Assembly: GCF_038066715.1 (NCBI RefSeq)
Contig: NZ_JBBUKT010000012.1
Coordinates: 62,001-126,000, forward strand
Source of the DNA: Luteolibacter sp. Y139
GTDB taxonomy: Bacteria > Verrucomicrobiota > Verrucomicrobiia > Verrucomicrobiales > Akkermansiaceae
Direction of reading: 5' to 3'
DNA length: 64,000 nucleotides
Part shown: positions 52,780-61,653 of the stretch, piece after piece
Position numbering within the stretch: the first letter of the stretch is position 1
How the letters are laid out: each line of letters begins with the position of its first letter
Made by a program: the position numbers and the translations under genes
The notes under the pieces: model-generated
Told to the model about the DNA's origin: nothing
The model's database searches: none
The model's input: the letters and a program-made list of their open reading frames with translations, nothing else

Positions 52780-54900
52780 TCAAGGCTGCATGCCGACCAG
52801 CAGCGAGAACTCGGTGCGGTCATCGCCATTCTCAACGCGATAGAGCACGCGATTGGCACCGGCCTTGAAGTGGACCTTGCGATAGCCTTCATCCACTCGC
52901 CACGCCTTCGCGTCCTTGCCACTGCTCCACACCGGATCGCCATTGATCCAGATCTTCGAGTGATCGTCGCTGCCGATGGCCAGCCAGCGGTCGCAGTCCT
53001 GCTCGAAGTGGAGCTCGGCATACGCGTAGTAGATCGTGTAGCGGAGATTCGAGCGGTAGGCCGTTTGCTCGTCGAGACCGTCGATCTTGCGTGCCTGATT
53101 GTAGCCGCGAAAGGGCGGCATCACATTCGGCGCGGGGGAGTCGACCGTCTCCCATCGAATGGGAACCCCATTCTTGCCGGGATAGGTGGCGGTGAGATCG
53201 ACGAGAGACTCAGGAGGAAACGAGGTATCGATGTTCGCCCGCTGCGGATTGTCGAAAGGACCGAGGACCTGCCAGTGATCGACGAACAACCAGGCTGGGG
53301 GCGGCGAAAACTCACGCTGATTCAGCAGGGAAAAAGCCGGCAGCGAGACCGTCTTCGCATCCAATGGCGGCGGCCCTCCCGGACCACCGGGCATCAGGCG
53401 GGTCACGCCTTCATCGCGGCCAGCCAGCAAACCGGTCAGGTCACGGGCGGGATCCTCACGGACGGCAGCGACGAAGGATTCGAGTTTCCCCAGCATCGCG
53501 CCGCGTTGCACGGCAGTCTCCTTCGCGATCACCAGACGACGGGCTTGATCCAACAAAGCGTGCGCACCGGCCACCACCGAATCGATCTCCGCACTCGCGC
53601 GGTCGTCCTGCGCCGAAAGCTCCGCACGCGGCAAGGGCGCGGGCTCCATCGATGCCATCGCCTCCGCCAGGGGAAGGCTGCGAGTCATGGCCAGATCCAT
53701 CGCTTGGATCTTGCGGAAGCTGGCGCGAAGCTCTTGTTCCAACGCGATGGCGCGATGGTAGGCATCGGCCCGGAAATCCGCAGTGGCCGCGGTACCAAGC
53801 GCCGCCATGGCATCGTTCACACATTGGGAATTGGCGAGCGAGGGAAAGTCCTTCAAGGCAGCAGCTGCAGCGACTTGCAGGTTGATTGCCTGGCGTTGGA
53901 GTTCGACGAGCTCGCGCTGCAGCCCGATCACCTTGAGATCTTCGGGAGTGGGCGGCGTGGGCTCGCGGGAAAGGACCGCTTCGAGTTCAGCAACCTTCGG
54001 GGCGTGCTTGGCCAAGGTGGAAGCGGCGGAAGCGAGTTGCTTTTCGGCATCGCCCTTGCGCTTCGAAAGATCCGCCAGCGCACGGGTCACGGTGACCGCC
54101 TCGCCTTCCAGTCGAGAGCGGGTCGTTTCATCTGTGGCAACGGCCAGCTCATGAGCCACGCTTTTCTGCATCGCAGCCAATTCGCTCGCACGGCCGGTCA
54201 TCGTCTCGAGGTCGCGAGGAATCTGCGCAAGGCGGCGTTCGGCGCGCTCCTTGTTATAGGTGTGGTGGTCATATTCGCGCTCGCTGGCGGTGCGAAGACG
54301 CGAGCCGCGGGCAAGGTCGCGGGCAGCGATCAGTTCGCCCAGCTTGGTGCCGATCGAAACCTGGGCCTCGCGGGCCGCTTGCTGTGCGGCCACGGCGGGA
54401 TGGCCGGGATGGAGCAGTGAAAGCTCGCCGAGCGCTCTCTGTTGGGAGGAAAGGATTTCCTCCTGGCACCCAGCGACCAACTCGTGCGCTTGAAAGACGC
54501 GATCGAAGTTCACGTTCGCGCGTTTCGCGGAAAACTCGGTGAGGTCGCCCAAGGTGCCCTCGAGCGCCTGTGCGATCTTCCGCTGGGCGGTGAGGGCGGC
54601 ATCCTGCATCACTGCAACTTCACCGGCGGCCCGTGGGGCGATGGTGGCCACATGCAGGGAAAGTTCGTCACGCTTGGACGTTTCGAGGCCGGAGAATTCC
54701 TGGCGCACCGCTTCCAGCTGCCGGAGGCCCTCTGCCAAAGAGGAGGCCAGATGTTCCCGGCGGGCCTCCTTCTCCGCGTGCGACCGCTGCATCGGCACCG
54801 CGACGCCAATGGCGGCCCCGATCACGAGCACGGCCACGGCGGCACCGCGCTTCACGGCGCGGCGGCGATGGTTCACGGGCTCGGGTTTCTGGGACATCAC
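52780..54900 (-). CDS. Membrane-anchored coiled-coil protein with C-terminal PA14-like domain
   Basis: A 706-residue protein with an N-terminal membrane anchor (about 18-37, GAAVAVLVIGAAIGVAV), a long Ala/Glu/Arg/Lys-rich coiled-coil region (45-500), a Gly/Pro hinge (GGPGGPPP near 512) and a beta-rich C-terminal domain (from about 535, WQVLGPFDNPQR to DDRTEFSLLVG). The end has the YAYAELHFEQDCDRWLAIG and IWINGD segments of PA14/GH2-like ligand-binding folds. It resembles a fusion of the coil and PA14-like proteins of the MoxR operon. Its upstream region carries box F and is shared divergently with the sensor kinase. Function unknown. Confidence 0.65.
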   Translation of the reverse strand: MMSQKPEPVNHRRRAVKRGAAVAVLVIGAAIGVAVPMQRSHAEKEARREHLASSLAEGLRQLEAVRQEFSGLETSKRDELSLHVATIAPRAAGEVAVMQDAALTAQRKIAQALEGTLGDLTEFSAKRANVNFDRVFQAHELVAGCQEEILSSQQRALGELSLLHPGHPAVAAQQAAREAQVSIGTKLGELIAARDLARGSRLRTASEREYDHHTYNKERAERRLAQIPRDLETMTGRASELAAMQKSVAHELAVATDETTRSRLEGEAVTVTRALADLSKRKGDAEKQLASAASTLAKHAPKVAELEAVLSREPTPPTPEDLKVIGLQRELVELQRQAINLQVAAAAALKDFPSLANSQCVNDAMAALGTAATADFRADAYHRAIALEQELRASFRKIQAMDLAMTRSLPLAEAMASMEPAPLPRAELSAQDDRASAEIDSVVAGAHALLDQARRLVIAKETAVQRGAMLGKLESFVAAVREDPARDLTGLLAGRDEGVTRLMPGGPGGPPPLDAKTVSLPAFSLLNQREFSPPPAWLFVDHWQVLGPFDNPQRANIDTSFPPESLVDLTATYPGKNGVPIRWETVDSPAPNVMPPFRGYNQARKIDGLDEQTAYRSNLRYTIYYAYAELHFEQDCDRWLAIGSDDHSKIWINGDPVWSSGKDAKAWRVDEGYRKVHFKAGANRVLYRVENGDDRTEFSLLVGMQP

Positions 54901-54954
54901 GGAGGCCTCTCAAAGGAGCGGCAGAAAATGAAGGCACGGCAAGGGAGGATTTTC

Positions 54955-54974
54955 GCCCCCCCGTGCGGGTGGAA
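54955..54974. promoter_or_regulatory. C-run/G-run palindrome (box F)
   Basis: Seven C, GTGC, GGGTGG lie between the coiled-coil gene (start 54900) and the histidine kinase gene (start 55067). The position would allow control of either or both. Confidence 0.45.
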
Positions 54975-55066
54975 GTGGTCCGCACGCCGTGGAAACGGTT
55001 GCCCGGAACCCGCCGTAGGAGTCATAGTACCGGAACCATCCGCAAAACCGCCTTCGCTTCGCTTTC

Positions 55067-58030
55067 ATGGGAAACCCTTTCCGCGCGGCCGCCATCCGCC
55101 TGCACGTCTGCCTCGCCCTCGCGGTGGCAGCCGTCGCGCCGCTACGGGGAGCATCGTACTTGAGCCGCGCTTGGCAGACCGGCGAAGGCATGCCGAGCAA
55201 TGTGGTGAATGGCGTGGCTCGCGACGACAATGGCTTCCTCTGGATCGCGACGGGGAATGGCGTGGCGCGTTTCGATGGGCTGCGCTTCGAGCTCTTCTCG
55301 CTGCCCGATGGCCTGCCGGACACGCAGATCCACTCGCTGCACATCGACCGCCGCGGCCGGGTCTGGGTGGGCACGCGGAAAGGTGCGGCGTATCGCGAGA
55401 ATGGAACGTGGCACATCCCGGCGGGTGTGCCGGTGGAGCAGATCTATTCGCTCGGCGAAGCACAGGACGGCTCGATCTGGCTCGGCATGTATCAGGCGTG
55501 CTGGCGCTGGGCGGAAGGAAAGGCCACCCAGGTGGATCTCGGCGACATCCCGGCGGACACCCGCAGCTTCCTGGATGATGGCTATGGCGGCCTGTGGATT
55601 CTCACCCGCGGCCACCTGTGCCGCTGGCATCCTGACCGGCCCGGCGAGGCACGCTCGGTCCCCGGCCCGTGGAATGGCTACGAGCTTCGCCAACTCTGCC
55701 GCGACGGCGAAGGCCGCATGGTGATCGCGGGCACGGGCCTCCTGCTGCGCCAGCGTGGCAGCACGTGGGAAGATCTCGGCGAATCGATGCCCGGCGGCCA
55801 AGCGGGGCCGAACCTCGCCTGCTCTGCCGGACCGAATGGCGAGCTGTGGGTCGCGACCCGTGACCGCGGTGCGCTGGTGCTGAATGACGGCAAGTGGACC
55901 ACGCTTGATTCGACCGGCCAGCTTTCGCTCGATGACGTGCGCGCATTGGTGATCGATGACGACGGGCTGGTCTGGCTCGGCACCAATGGTGGCGGTCTCA
56001 ACCTGCTGCGCCGCCGGCCCTTTGAAAGCTTCGCCGCGAAGGAGGGCCTGGGGCGCACGGTGACCTCCGCGCTGGTCATCGATCGCGATGGCACGGTGTG
56101 GGCAGGCACCGATGGCGCGGGCATCTTCCGGCTCCAGAACCACCGCTTCGTGCCGGCGTTCTCCTACTTCGAGCAGCCGGACAAAGGCCTGATCTGGTCG
56201 CTGAGCACCACCCGAGATGGCACCCTGTGGGCCGGCACCTATCGGGATGGCCTGCTGCGAATCCGCAATGGCGAGATCGAGCGGCTGGCAGTAGCCGAGG
56301 CCGGCTTTGAAAAGGAAGTCTCCGCCCTTCATGAAATGCGCGATGGCTCGCTGCTCGTGGGCGTCCAGAAGTTCGGCATCCACCGCCTGAAGGATGGCAG
56401 CTTCGATCCCGCCTACCGTGGTCCGGAAGGTCCGGAGATGCGCTTTCACGACACGCTGGAAGACCGGGACGGCAATGTGTGGGCCGCCTGTGGATCGGAC
56501 GGCCTGTGGCGGCGAGTGGACGGCAAGTGGACCCGCGTGGGTGAAGAGCCGGGGAAGGACGTCCTGAATCCGGTGGCGTTGTTAGAAGACAGCGGCGGCG
56601 ATCTCTTGATCGGGACGCTGGGCCAGGGACTCGTCCGCTTTCGTAACGGCGCGATGACCCGCTGGGACACCGACCGGGGACTGGTGAGCAGCACGGTGGT
56701 GCAGTTGTTAGAAGACAACGGGAAGAACCTGTGGCTCGGCACCGACGCCGGTTTGCAGCGGCTATCTCGCGATGAACTGGAATCGGGCATCCGCTTTTCC
56801 GGGATCCGCCTCGGTCGCGAGGACGGGCTGCCGACGCCGCAGTTCAGCGGCGAGCACGGCAACCTGTGTGCGAAGGCAGCGGACGGCACCCTGTGGTTCT
56901 CACTTGCTTCCGGTGCGATCCATCTCGACCCGAAGGACTTCTCGAAAGCGCCGCGCGCGCCGGTGGTGCGGATCGACTCCGCCGCGACGGACAGCGGGCA
57001 GCTTTGGGACCGCTCGCGGCCGCAGGCGCTGGAGCAGATCGAGGTGCCCGCTGGCGCTGGGACGCTGCGGATTCGCTTCACCTCGCCGGAATTCGTCGCG
57101 CCGGAGCGCGTGCGTTTCCGCTGCCGCATGGACGGCCTGGAGAAGGAGTGGCAGGAGATCGAGGGCGCGCGCACGGTCAGCTACGCCGCGCTGCCGCCGG
57201 GCGAGTATCGCTTCGACCTGATGGTCGCCGGCCGCGATGGCTCGTGGAATCCCAAGGCAGCGACGATCCAAGTACGACAGGAGCCGTACTTCTGGCAGCG
57301 GCTCGCTTTCCAATTCGCCGCCTCGGTGGCCACGGCGATGCTGCTGGCCACTGTCGTCTACAAGTGGTCCCGCCGCCGGCTGCGCCGGAAGGTCGAAGCG
57401 CTGCGCCAGGAACGCCGCGTGGAAATGGAGCGCGCGCGCATCGCCCGCGACCTGCACGATGACCTCGGTGCCAGCCTCACCGAGATCAATTTCCTCGGCA
57501 CCCTTGCCGGTGTAGCGATGGAAGCAGGCCCGCCGCGCGACAAGGTGCTGGGCATGGTCGAGCGAGCGCGCCACATGGCGAAATCGCTGGATGAGATCGT
57601 GTGGACGGTAAATCCGCACAACGACACGCTTTCCTCCACGGTTCATTACCTGTGCTCGCGGGTCCGCGAAAGCCTCACCGCCGCCGGCATTCGCTGCCGG
57701 CTGGAGGTGGATGAGGACCTGCCCGAGTGCACGCTGGATTCCCAACAGCGCCACAACCTGCTGATGACCGTGAACGAAGCCGTGAACAATACCATGAAGC
57801 ACTCGGGCGCCACCGAGGTCGGCCTGACCTTGCGCTGCCGCTATGGCCGATTGCTCGTGGACATCGTGGACAATGGCAAGAGCTTCGACCCTGCCGCCGC
57901 TTCGGCAGAGCGGAATGGTCTCCTCAACATGCAGCGCCGGATGGAATCGGCCGGCGGCACCTTTCAAATCACATCCGCGCCCACTGGCACCGTGGTCGCG
58001 CTCGAACTCCCGCTCACGCTTCCCAAATGA
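55067..58030 (+). CDS. Two-component regulator-propeller sensor histidine kinase
   Basis: A 987-residue sensor. A signal or anchor (about 5-27) is followed by an exported double beta-propeller with repeated motifs such as GFLWIATGNGVARFDG, GLVWLGTNGGGLNLL and GTVWAGTDGAGIFRL, then a Y_Y_Y-type domain (about 650-740, RFRCRMDGLEKEWQEIEG). A membrane helix lies near 745-765. The HisKA_3 box has H797 (ARDLHDDLGASL) and the HATPase domain includes NEAVNNTMKHS and ends near 985. Related Bacteroidetes proteins sense polysaccharide pieces. The response regulator overlaps its stop. Confidence 0.9.
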   Translation: MGNPFRAAAIRLHVCLALAVAAVAPLRGASYLSRAWQTGEGMPSNVVNGVARDDNGFLWIATGNGVARFDGLRFELFSLPDGLPDTQIHSLHIDRRGRVWVGTRKGAAYRENGTWHIPAGVPVEQIYSLGEAQDGSIWLGMYQACWRWAEGKATQVDLGDIPADTRSFLDDGYGGLWILTRGHLCRWHPDRPGEARSVPGPWNGYELRQLCRDGEGRMVIAGTGLLLRQRGSTWEDLGESMPGGQAGPNLACSAGPNGELWVATRDRGALVLNDGKWTTLDSTGQLSLDDVRALVIDDDGLVWLGTNGGGLNLLRRRPFESFAAKEGLGRTVTSALVIDRDGTVWAGTDGAGIFRLQNHRFVPAFSYFEQPDKGLIWSLSTTRDGTLWAGTYRDGLLRIRNGEIERLAVAEAGFEKEVSALHEMRDGSLLVGVQKFGIHRLKDGSFDPAYRGPEGPEMRFHDTLEDRDGNVWAACGSDGLWRRVDGKWTRVGEEPGKDVLNPVALLEDSGGDLLIGTLGQGLVRFRNGAMTRWDTDRGLVSSTVVQLLEDNGKNLWLGTDAGLQRLSRDELESGIRFSGIRLGREDGLPTPQFSGEHGNLCAKAADGTLWFSLASGAIHLDPKDFSKAPRAPVVRIDSAATDSGQLWDRSRPQALEQIEVPAGAGTLRIRFTSPEFVAPERVRFRCRMDGLEKEWQEIEGARTVSYAALPPGEYRFDLMVAGRDGSWNPKAATIQVRQEPYFWQRLAFQFAASVATAMLLATVVYKWSRRRLRRKVEALRQERRVEMERARIARDLHDDLGASLTEINFLGTLAGVAMEAGPPRDKVLGMVERARHMAKSLDEIVWTVNPHNDTLSSTVHYLCSRVRESLTAAGIRCRLEVDEDLPECTLDSQQRHNLLMTVNEAVNNTMKHSGATEVGLTLRCRYGRLLVDIVDNGKSFDPAAASAERNGLLNMQRRMESAGGTFQITSAPTGTVVALELPLTLPK

Positions 58031-58674
58031 ACCGCATCGCCATCGTCGAAGACAATACCACCGTCCGCGCCAGCCTCGCCGAATTGGTCGAGTCGATCCC
58101 GGGTTGCGAATGCGTCGGCACCTTCGCTTCGGGCGAAGAAGGCATCCGCCTCATCCCGAAGCTGACGCCCGATCTGGTGATGATGGACATTCACCTGCCG
58201 AATCTTTCCGGCATCGAGTGCACGGCGAAGCTCAAGCAATTGCTGCCCGAGCTGCGGGTGCTGATCCTCACGGTCTATGAAGACGGCGACAAGATCTTCG
58301 ACGCGCTCAAGGCCGGCGCGAGCGGCTACATTCTCAAGCGCAGCAAGCCCCAGGACATCATCGAGGCGATCCGCGAAATCCTCGCTGGTGGCGCACCGAT
58401 GACGCCGGAGATCGCGCTCAAGGTCGTGGAATCCTTCCGCAAGACTGCCGCTGCTGCTCCCGCGGAAACAGTAAATCTGTCCCGCCGCGAAATCGAGGTG
58501 CTCCAAGGGCTGGCCAAGGGTCTGGCGAACAAGGAAATCGCCGATGAACTGTCAGTAGGGGTCGAGACCGTCCGCTGGCACCTCAAGCAGATCTACGAAA
58601 AGCTGCACGTCCGCTGCCGCACGGAAGCAGCGCTGAAATTCCTGGGGATGAAGGATGTCGGTGGCGGGACATGA
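58027..58674 (+). CDS. LuxR/NarL-type response regulator
   Basis: A 215-residue regulator with receiver domain (phospho-acceptor D54 in MMDIHLPN, conserved lysine in LKRSK) and a C-terminal LuxR-type helix-turn-helix (LSRREIEVLQGLAKGLANKE, then VRWHLKQIYEKLHV). Its ATG overlaps the kinase stop (ATGA), so the pair is translated together. Regulators of this type bind palindromic sites as dimers. Box F near its operon and boxes A-E near the surface genes are my candidate sites. No direct evidence links them. Confidence 0.93.
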   Translation: MNRIAIVEDNTTVRASLAELVESIPGCECVGTFASGEEGIRLIPKLTPDLVMMDIHLPNLSGIECTAKLKQLLPELRVLILTVYEDGDKIFDALKAGASGYILKRSKPQDIIEAIREILAGGAPMTPEIALKVVESFRKTAAAAPAETVNLSRREIEVLQGLAKGLANKEIADELSVGVETVRWHLKQIYEKLHVRCRTEAALKFLGMKDVGGGT

Positions 58675-58724
58675 AGGGAGCTTGCCGAAACATCGGCATG
58701 CTGACATCGGTAACGAGCCTCGCC

Positions 58725-59618
58725 ATGAAACCGCTGCTCGCGCTCTGCTGCCTCGTGACCGCCCTCTCCGCCGCCGATGACTGGAAGCCCCTGTGGCCCG
58801 GCGGTGAGGCACCTGGTGCCAAGCGGCCACCTGCGGGCACGGAAAACGTCACCGATGGGTGGCGCTACGGCGACATCGAGGTGCCGCAGTATTCCGTCCA
58901 TCTCGCTCCTGCCGACAAGCGCACCGGCCAAGCGGTCGTGATTTTTCCCGGTGGCGGCTACGGCGTGCTCGCGATGAACCACGAGGGCCACGACTATGCG
59001 AAGTGGCTCAATGAGCGCGGCATCACCGGCGTGGTCGTGAAGTACCGCGTCACCGGCAAGGCCGAGCTCGGCTACCAATTTCCCGTGCCTTTCCTCGATG
59101 CGCGCCGCGCGATCCGCACCGTGCGGGCGAATGCCAAGGAGTGGGGCGTGGATCCCGCGAAGGTGGGCGTGATGGGCTCGTCCGCCGGTGGCCATCTCGC
59201 CAGCCTCTGCACCACCCGCTTCGCCGATACCTTCCCGGAAGAGGGCAAGGACGAGATCGACAAACAAAGCGCACGTCCGGATTTCTCGATCCTGATCTAC
59301 CCGGTCATCAGCATGGGTCCGCTCGCCCACACCGGGTCGCGGACGAATCTGTTAGGCAAGGATCCGTCGCCCGAGATGATCGAGAAGTGCTCGACCGAAA
59401 AGCAGGTCAGCAAGGAGACACCGCCGGTATTCCTGCTGACCACGGCGGATGACATGGTCGATTGCCGGAACAGTTTCGAGTTCGCCGCCGCCTGCAAGGC
59501 GAACGGCGTGCCGGTCAGCCTGCATTGCTTTGAAAAAGGCGGCCACGGGTATGGCATGAACGGCAAGGGCGATCTCGCGGTATGGCCGACGCTGCTGGAC
59601 GCGTGGCTGAAGCGCTGA
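58725..59618 (+). CDS. Exported alpha/beta hydrolase (BD-FAE/Aes-type esterase)
   Basis: A 297-residue hydrolase with a signal peptide (MKPLLALCCLVTALSAA), an oxyanion-hole region FPGGGYG (74-80), nucleophile S153 in G-S-S-A-G, an acid near D242/D243 (TTADDMVD) and H274 (GGHGYG). Such enzymes deacetylate or cleave esters of plant sugars such as xylan. An ATG at 58671, which overlaps the regulator stop, would add 18 residues ahead of the signal peptide. I prefer 58725, although coupling from 58671 is possible. Its place after a propeller kinase/regulator pair suits a polysaccharide-response role. Confidence 0.82.
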   Translation: MKPLLALCCLVTALSAADDWKPLWPGGEAPGAKRPPAGTENVTDGWRYGDIEVPQYSVHLAPADKRTGQAVVIFPGGGYGVLAMNHEGHDYAKWLNERGITGVVVKYRVTGKAELGYQFPVPFLDARRAIRTVRANAKEWGVDPAKVGVMGSSAGGHLASLCTTRFADTFPEEGKDEIDKQSARPDFSILIYPVISMGPLAHTGSRTNLLGKDPSPEMIEKCSTEKQVSKETPPVFLLTTADDMVDCRNSFEFAAACKANGVPVSLHCFEKGGHGYGMNGKGDLAVWPTLLDAWLKR

Positions 59619-59620
59619 CT

Positions 59621-59644
59621 GCTTGTCTGCAAACAGGCGATTTT
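59621..59644 (+). terminator. Weak candidate terminator after the hydrolase
   Basis: GCTTGT and ACAGGC pair (with one G-T) around CTGCAA and are followed by GATTTT, 3 bases after the stop. The stem is short, so support is modest. Confidence 0.35.
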
Positions 59645-59685
59645 GAGGTTGGAATCTCGGGCCGGACGCCACCACCTTCCGCGGC

Positions 59686-60939
59686 GTGGACCCTGCCGCC
59701 ACCGCCCTAGCCCCGCTCGACGGCCTGACGCCGGCCGAGGTGGCGGCGTCGCTCGCGCATTTGCCGGGGCTGGTGTTCTTTGACACCGCGGGAAACCTGC
59801 CGGCGAGCTACGGCGCGCCGGTGTCGATCATCGCGGCCCGGCCGCGGGAGGTGATCGAGGGCTCGATCCACGCCGCCGCGGACCGCGCGAAATTGCGGGC
59901 GACGCTGGCAAAAGGGGCCGCCTCGCCAGCACCGGACCGCGGCTTCCCGCTCGGCGGCCTGTGCGGTTGGGTCGGCTACGACGGCGAATTCGTCTTCGGC
60001 GATTTCCCCGAAATGCTGGTCCATGACCACCGCAGCGGGCGCTGGCACGAGACCGGCCGGCTTTCCGCGGAACGGCGGCCGGCACCGATGCCACGCCAGG
60101 AGATCGGGCCGTTCCGGGCAATGATGGAGCGGGAGACCTTCCTTGGAGCCGTGCGGCGCATCCACGAGTGGATCGCGGCGGGCGACATTTATCAGGTGAA
60201 CCTGACCCAAGCCTTCGCGGCGCAGGTTCGCGGTGAGCATCTCTTCGGGCTCTACGAGACGCTGCGCGAGTGCTCCCCTGCCCCGCTGGCGTCCTACCTT
60301 TCACTCGGTGGAAAAGAGATCCTCTCCTCCTCACCGGAGACTTTCCTGCGGCTCTCCGGCCAAGGCATCGAGACCCGCCCCATCAAGGGCACCCGCCCCC
60401 GCTTCGCCGATCCGGACGAGGACCGGCGGTCCGCCTACGAACTCCAGACCAGCCCGAAGGAGATCGCCGAGCTGGTGATGATCACCGACTTGCTGCGCAA
60501 TGACCTCGGCCAAGTCAGCGAATTCGGCAGCGTGCAGGTCGCCGAGATGCTGCAGCTCGAAACGCTCGGGCAAGTCCACCATCTCGTCTCGACGGTGACC
60601 GGCACACTGCGCGCCGAAATCGATCACCCGGCGGCGCTGGCGGCCTGCTTCCCCGGTGGCAGCATCACCGGCGCGCCGAAAAAGCGCGCGATGGAGATCA
60701 TCGCGGAGCTGGAGGAAGTCCCGCGCGGCGTCTACTGCGGGGCGCTCGGCTACTTCGGCTACCACGGCGAAAGTCAGTTCAACATTGCGATCCGCACGCT
60801 GGTTCGTGAGGGCGAAACGCTGAGCTATCACGTCGGTGCCGGCATCGTGGCCGACTCGGATCCGGAGAAGGAATACGACGAAACCCTCCACAAGGCCGCC
60901 GGGATCCGGCTGGCGGTGGAGCGGTTCACGCTTTGTTGA
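59686..60939 (+). CDS. pabB: Aminodeoxychorismate synthase component I
   Basis: A 417-residue chorismate-utilising enzyme starting at GTG. Diagnostic segments are GDIYQVNLTQAF, SSSPETFLRL, RPIKGTRPRF (the PIKGT pattern of PabB), ELVMITDLLRNDLGQV and GGSITGAPKKRAMEIIAELE. PabB aminates chorismate to aminodeoxychorismate with ammonia from PabA, on the way to p-aminobenzoate and folate. It is chosen over TrpE because of PIKGT and its shorter N-terminus. No pabA or pabC gene adjoins it. It converges on and overlaps the next gene by 14 bases. Confidence 0.9.
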   Translation: MDPAATALAPLDGLTPAEVAASLAHLPGLVFFDTAGNLPASYGAPVSIIAARPREVIEGSIHAAADRAKLRATLAKGAASPAPDRGFPLGGLCGWVGYDGEFVFGDFPEMLVHDHRSGRWHETGRLSAERRPAPMPRQEIGPFRAMMERETFLGAVRRIHEWIAAGDIYQVNLTQAFAAQVRGEHLFGLYETLRECSPAPLASYLSLGGKEILSSSPETFLRLSGQGIETRPIKGTRPRFADPDEDRRSAYELQTSPKEIAELVMITDLLRNDLGQVSEFGSVQVAEMLQLETLGQVHHLVSTVTGTLRAEIDHPAALAACFPGGSITGAPKKRAMEIIAELEEVPRGVYCGALGYFGYHGESQFNIAIRTLVREGETLSYHVGAGIVADSDPEKEYDETLHKAAGIRLAVERFTLC

Positions 60940-61492
60940 GTCGAACTGGCCTACGCTCTGGCGAAGGACCTCCGCGACCGGCAATCACAAGGACTCCCCA
61001 CGCAATCATTTCCGCCACGGTGGCCGTCAAGATCCAAGGCGTGAGATCTCTGATCGTTCCGCCGGGCCCGTCTGCGATCACCAGAACAAGCACCACGGGA
61101 GAAATCCCATAGACGACAAGGTTTCCCGTCCTCCGGACCAGCTGGTGCTTCGTCCCAACTGCAGCCAAAAGGCCGACGACCATCGGGATCGAAAGGATCG
61201 CCATTCCTATCCGCAGCTCGGAAAGTTCGCTGCCCATTAGCAGCTGACCTCCTCTCCAGAATGAGGTGGCCACGTAGAGGAACAAAGACATCGCCGAGCT
61301 GAAGATGACGCCCGCCGCGCAGATGGAACACCGTAACCAGCCGTAACCCTTCGGAGGATCGAAAAACGCCACAACGATCGAAACCACCAGGAAACCGAAT
61401 GTCCCGATCATCGCCCCGCACAGTACGACGGCGATGATATTCAGGTCGAGGACGAGGGCCATGGGAGTGAAAGTGTCTCGGAGCAGGATCAC
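60926..61492 (-). CDS. Small membrane protein of unknown function
   Basis: A 188-residue protein with about five hydrophobic helices (within residues 14-42, 55-78, 94-114, 124-143 and 150-172). No known family motif was recognised. The start may be GTG 61492, which has a GGAAGGGG-like ribosome site 5 bases upstream, or ATG 61462. Its end overlaps the end of pabB by 14 bases on the opposite strand. Function cannot be predicted. Confidence 0.6.
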   Translation of the reverse strand: MILLRDTFTPMALVLDLNIIAVVLCGAMIGTFGFLVVSIVVAFFDPPKGYGWLRCSICAAGVIFSSAMSLFLYVATSFWRGGQLLMGSELSELRIGMAILSIPMVVGLLAAVGTKHQLVRRTGNLVVYGISPVVLVLVIADGPGGTIRDLTPWILTATVAEMIAWGVLVIAGRGGPSPERRPVRLNKA

Positions 61493-61597
61493 TACACCCC
61501 TTCCACCACCGGGCTTTCAGGCTCCTCCGCCGGCGATGGAACTCTCTCAATCTGCGGGTTTTCCCGACCTCTTGTCCCCGGTTTAGGGAGTTGCACG

Positions 61598-61626
61598 AAT
61601 GTGAATTGTGAACAGGGTGTCACATT
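61598..61626. promoter_or_regulatory. Inverted repeat upstream of the CotH-type gene
   Basis: AATGTGA and TCACATT form a 7-base inverted repeat with a 15-base spacer, 28-56 bases before the start at 61654. It could be an operator or a leader hairpin. Confidence 0.35.
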
Positions 61627-61634
61627 TCGATCCG

Positions 61635-61642
61635 TAAGGAGG
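61635..61642 (+). promoter_or_regulatory. Strong Shine-Dalgarno site
   Basis: TAAGGAGG lies 11 bases before ATG 61654 and settles the start of the gene. Few genes in this window show so full a match. Confidence 0.75.
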
Positions 61643-61653
61643 CCCCAAACCCA

